DNA from: Anastrepha obliqua
Taxonomy: Eukaryota > Arthropoda > Insecta > Diptera > Tephritidae
DNA length: 64,000 bases
Direction of reading: 5' to 3'
Assembly (NCBI RefSeq): GCF_027943255.1
Contig: NC_072893.1
Location: 82,839,784-82,903,783, forward strand
Shown: piece after piece, positions 44,100 through 57,290 of the stretch
How positions within the stretch are numbered: position 1 is the stretch's first letter
Layout of the letters: every line of letters begins with the position of its first letter
Notes under the pieces: model-generated
Told to the model about the DNA's origin: nothing
Database searches by the model: none
What the model saw: the letters and a program-made list of their open reading frames with translations, nothing else
Program-made: the position numbers and the translations under genes

Positions 44100-45670
44100 T
44101 AACTTGTCAACCCTACTGAACAGAAATGTCAAAACAGTTTGCTATTCTCAGCTGTCAATCGATAGTTGTCATCCAGCTAAAAAACACCCAATATATGTAA
44201 TGAAATCCTAAAATATGTACATTTGTATGCTAATAATTATGCACAGGGTACTTCGATTTTACAGGATTTTCGTAACTTAAAGCTAGTCTCTCCCTGAGGT
44301 TTTCTCCGCCATTAATTGCGTAAACCTGCAAACGGGACGTGTCGATAAGTCAAAATGTGGCTATAAACCATCAAAATAATTTTCAAACTGCAACAAACCC
44401 GAAATTGCGCAATCGATTGGAGTATTGAATGCTTGGCAAAAAACATTAAAATATTTACTTTGACCGCACATGCATCCAATTTATCAATTATTTCATATTG
44501 CCATTAACATGCTTGAAAGAAAATTAAACTTTTTTAAATTACTCCTTGTGTGAATGGTCGTATGTCAAAAACCGTTAAACAGAGAAGGTTGAAAGCTTAC
44601 AAGGTTTGGATATCCGAAGCAAAATTGTTGGAGTAACTTCGGCAGGCACTCAATCGGGGATTCGGCAACAGAATTTCACACAACCAGTCGTTATTCAGGC
44701 AGCAACAAAGTAATATGAGATTTTTTTCTTATATCACCAACACAATCTCAATTTTGTCGTAAACAAATCGCCTTCACATTCCAAGTGTCATCAGCAAATC
44801 AGCTCATCCCTTCAAATTCGCTGAGAGCCAGTTAACGGTCTGATGATGGCCCCACCTTCTGAACTCTTTTCACCATGGGCATAGGCAGTGCTCTCTGATT
44901 TCTATATCTGTTGATTTACAAGAATAATTTATTATTGTATTGCTCACTACTCCTTCGTATATATTTTTCCTTGACGGTAGAGTAGCGCATACGAAATTTT
45001 CGATGATATTTTGATATAGTGCTCGCTGCATTTGATCATTGGAGTAAACCAATGAGCATTAATAGGACATGATTTGAGTAGGGGTGCCAGCTATACAAAA
45101 AAAAAAGAAAAGAAAGTTAACTAATGTAATTAAAATGTTACGCTATGGTTTCTATTTTCCTATTTAAGTCCAATTTAATTCAGAAATATTTCGAAATAGG
45201 GTTGCCACCTACCTAAAAATTAAAAATAATTAAATGCGGTAGATTAAAAAAATAAGTTTTTAATGTTAATATTAAACGAAAGCTGTTGGGGTTTAAAGAT
45301 TTACTTGGAAAATGTTATATTTTAAGGTGAAACAAAATGTGGTTGGAAATAATTTAAGTAAGCAACATTTTTGAGTAGGGTCGCCATTTTATTTAATAGT
45401 GTTTTTTTTTCAGTTTAGACATTAGAACACTTATCAAGATTTATACTTATATTTTTATATTTTTAACATTCTCCAAATTAATTAAAAACTGAAAAAGAGT
45501 GCAATGATGTATACAACAAATTTACACCCTTTAGAACTTCATCCTATCAAATAATTTTTTGCAAATTAGAAAATATAATTCGATTGCAAATGGCGGCATT
45601 TGGCGAAGAGCCCTAGAGTCTGAGATCTACATATATTGGTTATGTAGTGCCTTAGAAAGCTTAACACATT
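44100..45670. other. No gene recognised; recurring AGTAGGG-GCCA phrase
   Basis: Phrases TTGAGTAGGGGTGCCAGC (45,075), AAATAGGGTTGCCACC (45,197) and TTGAGTAGGGTCGCCATT (45,370) recur every 120-175 bp in otherwise AT-rich DNA, suggesting an old tandem structure. Confidence 0.5.
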
Positions 45671-45679
45671 TGACATGAC

Positions 45680-46105
45680 GAATCAAGTTTGGACTCCCTC
45701 AGTAGCAGGACATATTGGCATGAAATTGCTCACAAACTCGCAAAGCAGGAAGCATCACCTACTTTTATACATTGTTCCAGAGTCCTACTGCAGTTTTGGC
45801 AAGGGCTCACCGTCTACTACGGAAAAAGAAGAGAAAGCAGCTCCTATGGAATGGAAAAACATGTTAAAGTTTACATGAGCTTGTAACAGGAAAACTCGAC
45901 AATTGCTACTGGAGTTTTCGTTAGACCTGAAAAAAACTGGAAAATCTGCAAATTGTGCAGAGAAGAAAATGAAGCTGTATGGCACAATCTTGATCATTGC
46001 CCTACACCGATGCATAAACGCAATAGAATACAGCGAGACCACCTAATAATGGGCGATGTATTCCATGGCTCCATCTCTAACATAAGTAATAAGCGGACCA
46101 AGCCA
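45680..46105 (+). pseudogene. LINE RNase H end and C-terminal zinc motif
   Basis: Forward frames: SSRTYWHEIAHKLAKQEASP (the final RNase H helix, normally GH-GI-GNE-AD-LAK), VYYGKRRESSSYGMEKHVKV, stop, GVFVRPEKNWKICKLCREEN, EAVWHNLDHCPTPMHKRNRI, RDHLIMGDVFHGSISNI. The finger C-x2-C-x8-H-x4-C (CKLCREENEAVWHNLDHC) is intact. Only the last 140 residues or so remain, with one stop near 45,885. Confidence 0.78.
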
Positions 46106-46109
46106 CAGT

Positions 46110-48575
46110 AAGGCTTTGTTTGTTCAAAAAATTTTATGAAAATCAAATACCATTTGACATTTACAGTTCAGACAATCACAATTGAGCCTGGCTTGGTCTA
46201 ATAATATGATTAGTACTTGTTTACAGGTACAAATTCAAATTGAGTACTAAAGGTATCGAACCTGGAAAAGAAGTGTATGCATGACTCTGGAACTGATTTC
46301 GTCACACTTTTTTTCTATCTTCCGTATGTTCCAGATATTGCTCTGTAAGCTTGAGACCCATGATTTGATCATTTACGTATATCATTGTAGCGAGATCGGT
46401 AGCACAAAGCTCGAGAAGAGGTTGAAAGCGCCGCAACTAAGTTTTTTGAATTAGTTTGAGTTATATTTATTAGGTTGTGATGGCTGTCCACTACAGAACA
46501 GACTCAGGCTCATAGCACATTGTGGTACTTCATTGAGAACTTGTCATGATCTCCCTAAAAGCTATTTACATTTCTTTAAACATTTCAGAAGATTCCTGAT
46601 TTCCACAGTGCTTAGATCTTGAAACTCAGTTCATAAATGGAAAAAGAGCAAGCAAAAAATGTTGGTGGTTGATTTTTCAACTTAAATATAGACGCATTGT
46701 TTTTGATTCTTTTCTTTCGTGTGGTAAAAGCTCGCGAACTTTCTAAGTTGCCTAGTATGCGGTAAGTAACCAAGAATGAGCATCGATAAAGCAGGAATAT
46801 AGAGGTGTAATAGAAACTATCTGTGGCGCCATACGACTTACCCTACCTCGCGAATCTGACAGGTAGAGTAGGTTTCATTTGTTCAGCTAGAAATACTGGA
46901 AATGAAGAACCTTTCAAATTTCCGAACTGAAAATCCAGTTTTCATCCAATAACATCAAAGAAAAATACCATCATTAATATATTTCTAAGTTCAGATATCC
47001 CTTATTTGTAATATTGGATATGATTTTCGTTCTATTACTTCTTGTATTTTTTTTTAGTTTTTAGTTATAGCGCAACTTTTGTTCGGTTCTTATGACCGTT
47101 TCCACTATAAAAAAGTCAATGATATTCCTTAGAATATGTTTTTTGGAGTAGATTTTGTTAAAATTTTGATTTTTAAATTGGCAACTCTGTATCTATGGAC
47201 TACCACAGTGACAGCAGACTGCTCACTTTTATTCGAGTTTTTTGCCGCTTTGCATTTCATTTAATACCGACGATAAAATTAAACTAAGTCGAATAAATTG
47301 ATGTAGATGATTTTTCTCTAGCTAAGCGGGTGCCTAGAGATCGAAATAATTTAATTGACATATTCGACAATTGATCTACAAGAGCATGCCCCATACTCGA
47401 CGTCCATATTACCAGAACGGGATTCCTGCAACCTCCGCTTTTGCATTGCATTTGATAGAAAATATTTAGGTCAAATTTTTTAGCAGATTGCTTCGACTTT
47501 TTATCTTGGTCGGCTGAATTTCACTTTAAATCGCCTTCACGTGATATTGTGCCATTAAGAAATATGCCGGAAAGCGTTCAGAACTGTTTTAGTTCACTTA
47601 ATATAAGACTAAATCATTTATTTCTCAGTTGGCGATTTTTGTGTTGAATATCGCTTGAGGTTTGTGAAACCTGCAACTTTTCCTACAAACCCCAGTGCAG
47701 CTGAAGCTCCACTCGGGCACAGAAACTTGTACGAACTTTTCGCTGGTGCCAAAAATTGTCATCAAATGAGCATGTATTGTTCAATCAAATGTCGCACGTC
47801 ACTGCCACTGCAAGCAAGAAGCTGAAGAAAACGGTATTGAATTGTTGCAACCCCATGACCCGCCCGCCCTTTTTGAATGCAAAATATGCAGCACAATGAT
47901 GGATGTGTTCAATTGTTCTCTGCAATTTGATGATGGACCATTTTGCATAATGGACAACAGATTTGCATTTGACCGACAATCGTTGGCATAAATTCTACAC
48001 CAACAGCCTCAAGTTTTTATGTATGTATGTATATGTGTACATGCATTCATATATTTGACAGAATGGCAAAATTTACCATTTATTGACTTTTAAAAGTCAC
48101 TAAATTGCATACCTCAAATTGCAAGAAACCCAAATTTGTGTTTGCAGGTGCTTTGCTTTTTGTTTTTGTTAACAGTAACATTTTGTTACAAAGGCATATA
48201 ATTCGAACTGAAAAATTACACGACACTAATTACACTTTTAGTGTTACTTAAGCGGTGGTCATTAGCGTAGCGTGGCATGCATTTGGGCACTAAAAACTTT
48301 GCCTTTATTGGGCGTTGGTAGTCATATATTTTCGAAAAGGATTCAGACTTTTCGGTTGCGAATTTATTATGTTTTGTAGCAAATTACGTACGCACTAAGC
48401 ATTACCAATGTGGCAAGAAGAGCTGCAAGATGACGGATTGCAAATTACAGCCGCAGGTTCAAGGAATTCAAGTGCTGAAGCAATAAACAGTGAAAGAGTT
48501 GAAAAGAAAACCAAAAAACAAATCAATGAGGGGTTTTCATCAGTCAGCTTAGTGAAGAGTTAAATTTTTATATTC
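46110..48575. other. No gene recognised
   Basis: About 2.4 kb without conserved frames or repeats shared with the rest of the window. A (TATG)n patch at 48,018-48,036. Candidate for genuine host intergenic DNA. Confidence 0.45.
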
Positions 48576-48579
48576 CGGC

Positions 48580-49215
48580 AAGCTGCAAATTTAGCAAAGG
48601 AAAGCATGACTTTTTGTACCCACACCCATTAGTTCACTAGGGTATTTTAATATTTTTAGTTAATAATTATTTGTAACAGCCTTATAGAGTTAGGATAGGT
48701 CCAAACATATATTCAGAGTGATCAGAGAAATTACTCAGACATATCGGATTGCCTTTTGGCCGTCCGCGAAGTCGACAATTCGATTGGCCCGATGCAGATT
48801 GTTACTGAAAATGAGCAAAATTAGAGAATAACCACACCCACCTTAAAAATAACGGTCAAAAATCAGGTATATCGATTACTTGAAAAAAGACAGTAGATCA
48901 AATTTGATGCGCATGAGGGATATTTTTATAAAAAAAAGTTTCAAAACCAGCGGGTCACCGCCCAATTTTAAGTTAATGTTTAAGTTATACCACCAAACTT
49001 GGCAGACATTTTGGATTTGAGCTTACATCGAATAGTTTTAAAAATTGTTCAAGTTGAACAAAACTAATTTCTGATCCCATATAAAGGAAATTATGATTTC
49101 AATCCGTATAGCCAAACTTGAAAATTAATAAAATTAACTTATAATATTTACATAATAAATATATAGGAGAAATTTTGGTTTCCTTCCGTCCAACTCTCAA
49201 TGCGTTTGTCTGAAG
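48580..49215. other. Possible unclassified dispersed repeat
   Basis: Opens with TTTTTGTACCCACACCCATT and AGTTCACTAGGGTATTTTAA, followed by AT-rich sequence with GCGGGTCACCGCCCAATTTT. The style resembles abundant non-coding repeats of higher flies, but it occurs once here and I cannot assign it. Confidence 0.3.
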
Positions 49216-49244
49216 AGTAATTGATAATGACTCTTGAATATCTA

Positions 49245-49365
49245 TGAATGTAACCATGACTATGATTATGTCTATTATTTTGGCACATGATTATACTCGA
49301 TGACTAAGAATATGACAGTGACTATGACTATGATCAAGATTATGACTATGATTAGGAAGTTTTTT
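49245..49365 (+). repeat. Degenerate (TATGAC)n hexamer tract 1
   Basis: Repeated GACTATGACTATGA-type words with substitutions, about 120 bp. Confidence 0.8.
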
Positions 49366-49501
49366 TCCAGAGGAGGTTAAAATCAAAAATGTCAGAAACA
49401 TCATCAAAGGTGCCGTCGCAGCAGTGTTATTTGGGGCATGCTTCCACTAACCTTAAAACAGTCTCCTCTTCTCGGTTGATTCCACCCTGGGACTGCTAAA
49501 G

Positions 49502-50424
49502 GGGTAAGACTCCGTCAGAAAATATGAGATTTGCAAGTGGTCTTTCGATTTCTTTGAAACTTTGGGAAATATTAGTTCTAGGTAAGATACATTCGAGCCT
49601 AAAAGGATTTTGAAAAATTTTCAAAATTGAGTCATCTACGCCATGTTGAAAATCGGGACCGTGTTTTTTTCAAAAATCAATATTTCTTGAACCGTTGGAT
49701 GGATTTCAATGCAATTTACAGACAATATAGAAACAAATAAGTAGTTTAAATTAGTATTATGTTAAAAAAAAAATTTCGAAATTTTGACCAAAAAAAAGTC
49801 AAAAAAATTTTTTGAATCAATTTTTAGTTGATTTGGCCAGTTTTTTAGATTTTCTGTTATACGTGAATTTCGCGGTTACGCAGCGCGGGAGTAGAAAAAC
49901 GCGCACAGACCTGCAGCAGTCTGCTCCAGTCACTTGATACAGGAACACATAACGCAGCGCGAACCGTGCGTGCGCGCTTCCACTAAAATCGCAATATCTC
50001 GAGAACTATTATAGACACCATAAATTTTTTTTTTTCAAAATAAAGGTTGAATCATAAGGAATCGTTACGTGTATAACAGAAAATCTAAAAAACTGGCCAA
50101 ATCAACTAAAAATTGATTCAAAAAATTTTTTTGACTTTTTTTTGGTCAAAATTTCGAAATTTTTTTTTTAACATAATACTAATTTAAACTACTTATTTGT
50201 TTCTATATTGTTTGCATTGAAATCCATCCAACGGTTCAAGAAATATTGATTTTTGAAAAAAACACGGTCCCGATTTTCAACATGGCGTAGATGACTCAAT
50301 TTTGAAAATTTTTCAAAATCCTTTTAGGCTCGAATGTATCTTACCTAGAACTAATATTTCCCAAAGTTTCAAAGAAATCGAAAGACCACTTGCAAATCTC
50401 ATATTTTCTGACGGAGTCTTACCC
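49502..50424. mobile_element. Foldback element: 923 bp with about 360-bp near-identical inverted arms
   Basis: Left arm 49,502-49,862 and right arm 50,070-50,424 are reverse complements that differ, by eye, by one 7-bp indel (TTTACAG after GAAT/GCAA near 49,715) and a one-base A-run change. The loop is about 207 bp and GC-richer (CGCAGCGCG words). Ends read GGGTAAGACTCCGTCAGAAA on both strands. AAAG precedes (49,498-49,501) and follows (50,425-50,428), consistent with a 4-bp target duplication. No coding frame. Superfamily unknown. Confidence 0.92.
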
Positions 50425-50868
50425 AAAGGCATTTCATCAAGGTGTAACCATGTTTATGCCTTTTAGACACGGCGTCCAGGTTCCTCTCTTAATTGAGTAT
50501 TTGGGTTATATGCTATCGATAGCCTCCATTGGTTTGTGACCAATAGGGCATCGTTACTCGATATAGACTTGTTTTCAGTTTGGGTTCGACTTGAGGCTTT
50601 ACCTCACACTTCGTGCCTGTCGTCTGTTCGTGAATACAGTCACTCCTACAGCAGATCTGTTTCAAAATAGCTTCTTCCGCTTTGCGCACCTATTATAAGT
50701 TTCGGAGTTTTATTACTATCCTTGCTGCAAACTGTTTTACTGCTATCCATTTTTCTTTCGAAATTGGATTTAGACGAACCGGCAGGGCCTGAGGCGTTGT
50801 TATAGCTTATTCGAACCAGCTTCTTCAACACCTCTGTTACCGATACTGCAACCCACGTATTTATCCAT

Positions 50869-51955
50869 ATGCGCGCTCACGTCATTTTTACCAATCTGTT
50901 GGGGAAAGAGCACTGCGTAGCAGCATATGGAGGTAGGCACGTCGTTTACATACAGCTTCCTGCAGAAGATGCTAAGAGGACTCTAGTTCTGGGGCATCTA
51001 AGAGTTGGATGGATAAGATGTCGAGTCTCGGAAGTAGTGTCACCCAAGCACTGCTATAGATGTTGGAGATATGCTTACGTTACCACAGCCTGATCGCACT
51101 AACAGAGCAGAAGGTGCGATGAAGCAGGGGTTCAAAACACCTAACTAGTGAGCTGCTACGCGCCAACTTACGAGTCAATCGAACAATTTGAAAGAATGCC
51201 ATCACTTATGGAAACAGAGCTGAGCGGAAAACGACCAATAATAATTACTGGAGACTTCAACGCTTGGTCCACCACATGGGGAACTGAAAACACCAATGCA
51301 AAATGAAGGGCTACCGAAGAAGCATTCGCGGGCATGAATATGGTACTTCTGAACGATCCCGGAGTACACACATTCCCCAATGGGAGAGGGTAATCTGTTG
51401 TTGATTTAGCCTTTGCAGATCATGTGACTGTATTAAAAGATAAGTGGAAACTGGTGGACGATATCTACACCCATAGCGTTCATCTTGCTATTATACTGCG
51501 AGTAAACCTCGCCATACCAATGTCCAGCAGGTGGCATGGAAACGAGGGTCTTTCAAAGAAAGCGCGTTTTGCGAAGGATGGCAAAACTGCGCAATGGAGT
51601 CCGATTCGGCAGAGATGATGTCAAGAATTATAAAGAAACGACTAATGGCAGCATGTGATGCAGTAATACCCAGATACAAATCTCATAACAGGCGACAACC
51701 GGTGTACTGGTTGGCAGATGAAATAGCAGATCTGCGAGGAAAATGCCAAAAGGCGAGAAGAAGATACCAGAGAGTAAGAGCAGACCATTTTTCGAATAAC
51801 TACGCAAATGATTCCGAGTGCAACGCCGACAACTAAGAAAAGCCATTGAAGCGAATAAAAAGAAGTGCTTTAAAAAGATGATTGATAGCGCTGATGACAA
51901 TCCGTGTGGTCTTGCGTGCAAAGTGGTGATGGTAAAGGTTAAAGGTTTTAAATTT
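50869..51955 (+). pseudogene. R1-clade LINE fragment: end of ORF1 and endonuclease of ORF2
   Basis: ORF1 tail: YIQLPAEDAKRTLVLGHLRV, GWIRCRVSEV, KHCYRCWRYAYVTTA-stop (zinc knuckle C-x2-C-x4-[Y for H]-x4-[stop for C]). ORF2 endonuclease from about 51,150: IEQFERMPSLMETELSGKRP, IIITGDFNAWSTTWGTENTN (Asp and Asn of GDFNAW), MNMVLLNDPGVHTFPN, SVVDLAFADHV, YTHSVHLAI (SDHLA expected; Asp lost), then PVYWLADEIADLRGKCQKAR and RRQLRKAIEANKKKCFKKMI. Ends near 51,955 before the RT. Stops at 51,304 and 51,391 and frameshifts. Family resemblance is to R1/RT1-type elements. Confidence 0.88.
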
Positions 51956-51984
51956 CCTCAACCAACAAGCCTTTTTCTGCTAGA

Positions 51985-52480
51985 AAAAACTATGACTAGG
52001 GCTATGAATATGACTAGGAGTAAAAGTAAGGGTACGACTATGATTGTGGCCATTACTTTAACTATGACTGTGCTTATAAACTATACCAATGACTATGACA
52101 GAGTAAGACTATGACTTTGCCCATGACCATGACTATTCTCATGGCTGTAACTATGACAATGATCTACACTAATGACTTACTAACTAAAACTAATACTAAG
52201 ACTTTGACTATGACTATCACTATGACTATGACCACCACTAAAATTTTGAATGAGACTATAACTATGATAATGACTATGACTACGACTACAACTAATACTT
52301 TGAAAATACTATAACTATGACTTTTACTATTGCCATGACTAAGACTAAAAATGAAACTAAATCTAAGACTAAGACTAAGACTACTACGACTACTATGACC
52401 AGAAAAATGCTTATGAATGTACCTAAGGGGATGACTTTGACTAGGCCCATGACTATATCCAAGACTAGAACTTACATCAA
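51985..52480 (+). repeat. Degenerate (TATGAC)n hexamer tract 2
   Basis: About 500 bp of ACTATG-based hexamers with frequent substitutions (AACTATGAC, GACTACGACTACAAC, GACTAAGACTAAG). Produces artificial Thr/Met-rich frames on the forward strand and Val/Ile-rich ones on the reverse. Confidence 0.92.
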
Positions 52481-52494
52481 GCCTACATAATTTC

Positions 52495-52552
52495 GCTAAA
52501 AACATGCGCCGGGTATATAAATTCCGGCACCGTCCGAGCTTAGGCACTTCTT
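52495..52552 (+). repeat. Shared terminal-like motif, copy 1
   Basis: GCGCCGGGTATATAAATTCC then GGCACCGTCCGAGCTTAGGC and ACTTC; matches 57,770-57,836 in order and orientation. Confidence 0.6.
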
Positions 52553-52554
52553 TC

Positions 52555-54380
52555 TTTTTTTTAATATTATATTTTAGTTACACATTTAGCCCTTTCTTTT
52601 AGCATCATTTTTTTATTGTATTCTTGCTATTGTTCCTCTTTACAAAAGTGGTAAAGGTTTTTTCAATATTTTGACTGCTCGGATTGCCTTCGAAAGCTTT
52701 TGTATGCGCATTTGCCAGTTCATGACTTTCACATTTCATGCTGCATTTTTCGCTCTTTGCTTATTGGGTTTCCTTCCACTCATCTTCGCATTCGTGCGGC
52801 AAACGCATTGCGTTGCCAATTGGCGATGCAAAGTTTCGATTACGTGAAATGAAATTTCGCAGAAAATTTCACATTTGTTTTTAATTGTCCACAGCAGCAG
52901 GCGACGGGTGTTGTTGAGGCTGCAGCAATTGGCGTTTATACTGGGCAGCAACCAAAACAAATTTTATAAAAAATCAACAACAAAAAAAAAAAAAAATTAA
53001 GATTCTTGGACTGCTTGTTGTTTGTGTTTGTCTTCTTCTCATTGTTTAACATTTATTTCAATAACATATACCTACATGCATACATACATAAATATATTCA
53101 ATAGCAGTTGCTATCGTCGTTTACGTTATTGTGGCTGTCGTTGTCGTTGCTGTTCAACGCGTCCGTGTACAACAAGTGAGAAATTACACGCACATTAATT
53201 CCCTTCAATGGGTTGGCAAATTTACCGGCTGCCGCTTTATCTCCCTTCGCTTTATCGTCCCTCAAAAACCTACTTTCGTTACCCCCTAAAAGCGCAAGCG
53301 CCTATGCGAGTAAGTGCCGCTTCGTACAATGGCGCTGCTGTTGCGTGGCCACGATGTAAAGCACGCGATTTGTAATCTTTTTGTTATGCTGATACTTATT
53401 CCAACGCTCCCCCTTATGTTCCCGCTTGCACAGCTCATTTTCTTATTTTACGCGCGCCAAGCAAGGCATCAACGCAGCTTCACCCAGAAGTCTGCATTTT
53501 CAGCACTTGCCGCCATTGCCTTGCCATCTCTCTGCCTACAACTTCATCGTTGTTTATTTGTCCCCTGCTCAATGCTCATCTTCCTGCTTCCTTTCCTGCT
53601 GTTGATTGCATTCATTTTGTTTATTTTATTTTTAATTTTTTTTTGCCTCCGATGCTCATTTTCGTCTTTACGCTCGCGAAGAAAGATGTTCGTCATTAAT
53701 TAAAAGCAAAAAGAAATTTTGACATAATTTGATATGGGCCGGAAAGTTACGCTTATTTATGTGCATTGCAGTCACTAAAGGCTTCCCTTGCTACGTGGAA
53801 TGAGTACATTCGAAAAACAGATGCGGCATGGAAATGGCTGTATGTAAATAACAGAAGGAGGCGTAGTCGCTCCTCTGCCGGCAAAAATGTCTCGTAAATT
53901 ATTTTTGTACACATTTTAAATTGTTTTCTTTTGCAATTTTTACTCTTCGCTACTATGTTTTAATTTAGCGGAACCGACCTTAATAAACGTTAAATCGAAA
54001 AACATCTGCCGGGAAGCTGAATTGTCGCAGGGAGCAATTGACTTTTAGAGGTCATCTATATTTGACTGAAAGCTCATTTTGTTTAACAGGGATATTTTTT
54101 GAAAATTATACCCTACCATAAATAAATGTAGCACAGGGACTCATTGACAAGTTTTGAGTTAATTATATTGTATAAAAATGTTTACATTTTCATTAAAATC
54201 TGGAAATTTGTAATTAAATTTTTTTAGGAAAATGTCGAGTGTGTAGGGTTATAGCTAATCGAATTATGATGTAATAAAGTAAAAATTTGAAGAGGCTCAA
54301 AAATCGCTTTGATGTTGGACAACTCTTTTGCAGACGATGTTGAGTGATTTCTTCTGTATACAAAAAAAATGTCTAAGATT
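52555..54380. other. No gene recognised
   Basis: No conserved frame. The 129-codon open stretch at 53,314-53,703 is Leu/Phe-rich and starts from GTG, so is not supported. A-run at 52,981-52,996. Confidence 0.45.
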
Positions 54381-54387
54381 CGTTATA

Positions 54388-55259
54388 CAGTCTGTGTCAG
54401 AACAACCGGTTTTCTGCTTGTAACTTCAAGATATATTTCGTTCTGCTTTCTGCTGCATAATAGTGTCACTCAAGGTTAGTGTCGTTCGAAACTTTCCCGC
54501 ACAACTAAACAAAAATGAGTGAGAAGTACGCGAAGCGTTTTGAGGCGGGACTTTTATGCACACGTTCGAAAGAGCCGAAATTATCTTACGCCGCGCTGCA
54601 AAAGTAATTAAAAAATCAAAAAAGGTTGTTGTGATGTGGAATCAGTGGTATAAGGTGTAAAAAATTTTGATGACCTTTCCGAGCGCAGCTTGAAGCGAGT
54701 GACGACAAAAAAGCAGGCTAAAGTGATCGTCCAACTTTTTAAGTGGGTCCCTTCTTTGAAACTACGCCAAGCACGATCAGTTCTTCCTAAAAAGGGAATG
54801 GATGTGAGTATCAACACCACCGAACGCCGACTGAAGGAGGCGAGCATATTATACCGTCCTACATCATCAAAACCACTGCTCTTATAAAAACACATTAAGA
54901 AACAACAAAGCAAGAAATTAGAGTCACAGTATTGGACTGTCCATCCCAGTCCCCAGACGTCAACCCCATTGAAAATGTGTAGGAAATTATGAAAACGCAT
55001 CTTGCCGGAAGGCCACTCCATGATTTAAAGCAACTCGTGCGTCAAGTTCGCAAAATCTAGTCTTGTTTGTCGACGAGCTATGCAGAAAAACTGGTTCAAA
55101 GCATAAAGAAGATGCCAGGCTATACTCGACAACGATGAAGACGTCTTATTGAGTAATTGCGACTCATAGTTGTGTACATACTTTCAAGTAAACAAATTTT
55201 AAGTATTTATCTTTTAAACTTCATGAGTAATCGCGGTTCCTTTTTTCTGACACAGACTG
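54388..55259 (+). mobile_element. Tc1-like element with both termini, catalytic core deleted
   Basis: Ends CAGTCTGTGTCAGAA on the left and CAGTCTGTGTCAGAAAAAAG as the reverse complement of the right; TA flanks at 54,386 and 55,260. Frames: MSEKYAKRFEAGLLCTRSKE (start 54,515), stop, RVTTKKQAKVIVQLFKWVPS, LKLRQARSVLPKKGMDVSIN, TTERRLKEASILYRPT, then directly VLDCPSQSPDVNPIENV and LAGRPLHDLKQLVRQVRKI, SYAEKLVQSIKK. The QSPDVNPIENVW block holds the third catalytic residue, but the region with the first two (TDE, EDN) is missing. Non-autonomous. Confidence 0.92.
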
Positions 55260-55284
55260 TATGTACTTACTTCTGTAAAAAATT

Positions 55285-56075
<791 letters not shown>

Positions 56076-56245
56076 GTATATATAAAAAGGGACAAGAGCG
56101 CCAGAAAACAAAAATGCCAAAAATCAAAACGATTTTTTAAAAACTTCATACTTATGTCTTGTAAAACCGAATTTCAATGGGCTAAAACTCTGTTTACCCG
56201 AAATTTTTCTAAAAATTCTGATTAAAAAGTATGAAATTTTGATGA

Positions 56246-57290
56246 AGGTTAGGTTAGGTTAGCCTGGTTGGCAACAAGCCGCGCATAGACCTTTTCGTCC
56301 CTAGCGATACCAGATGGAGACCGACCTCTATGAATACCGAAATTAGACATCATGTAGGATGTCAGCGCTTTTAGCGTATCTAAGCAGCGCTGGGAGATCC
56401 GCTTTGAGACAAGAGGAGAACAGGCCTAGACTCAAAGTATTTATTAATAAGCAACGCGACCGATAAGACGGAATGGGATCAACAAATTCCATCGAGCACA
56501 AAGCAAAACGCATAAAAGCTCTCTGATCAGACTCTCATCTATGAATATAGACTGCATGAAACGGTCTCCAAACGAATACCGTGTATTCTAACCTGGACCG
56601 AACTAAGGACAAGTACAACAGTTTGAGAGTATAGGGATTAGAAGAACTTATTCGAAGAATAAAGGCTAACATTACAAACGATTTAGAAAGAATAAAGTTT
56701 ATATGGGTAGTGAAACTGGGTGGGTCAAAATAAACACCCATAATTGACTTTAGCGGCGAATTCGAGATGTATTAATGTTTAGGAACAAGCAAGGATTGCT
56801 TACACACCAACTATATAAGTTATTCAACTCACATTGGAGAATGGATGAATATTCTGGAAATTTAATTTCGTAATCGATGAAAAATAGGAGAAAATATCGT
56901 TAATGAAGATGATAAATAGTAGCAGACTTGGAGAACACCAGACGAAGCAATAAAAATAAGACGATACATTATCAAGTCGAACAACACAAGACCTATTATT
57001 AAGATGGGAAATTAACCATTTAAGAAATTGAAAGTGAAAGCCGAAACTCTTAAGTTTAGCTATTAATATTGGGGGGGATACTCTATCGAAAGCCTTGGAG
57101 AAATCTATACTGATCGCATCGATTTGGAAACCTCTTTGAAATATTTCCAAACAGTTCTCCGTAAAGACAGCTAAATTCGTTAATGTATATCTGCCCGGAA
57201 TAAACTCATGTTGATTGTTTAACAGCAAATAATATTTTGTCTTTGTCTTTTATATACTCAAATAATTCGAAACTTGGAAATCGGCCTATA
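56246..57290 (-). pseudogene. Non-LTR element: RT domain to 3' end with (TAACC)3 tail
   Basis: Reverse strand. RT: NNQHEFIPGRYTLTNLAVFT, AISIDFSKAFDRVSPPILIA, WLISHLNNRSCVVRLDNV, damaged G-PQGS block (CSPSLLLFIIFIND), deletion of the FADD region, then MGVYFDPPSFTTHINFILSK, YTLKLLYLSLVRSRLEYTVF, VWRPFHAVYIHR. The 3' UTR ends with CAGGCTAACCTAACCTAACC at 56,246. The RT style is jockey/CR1-like. A target duplication was not found. Confidence 0.87.

Noticed and set aside
52111..52547. Thr/Met-rich and Val/Ile-rich frames
   Set aside because: Translation of the degenerate hexamer repeat on either strand.
53314..53703. 129-codon hydrophobic ORF
   Set aside because: Starts with GTG, Leu/Phe-rich from T-rich DNA, no conserved motif.
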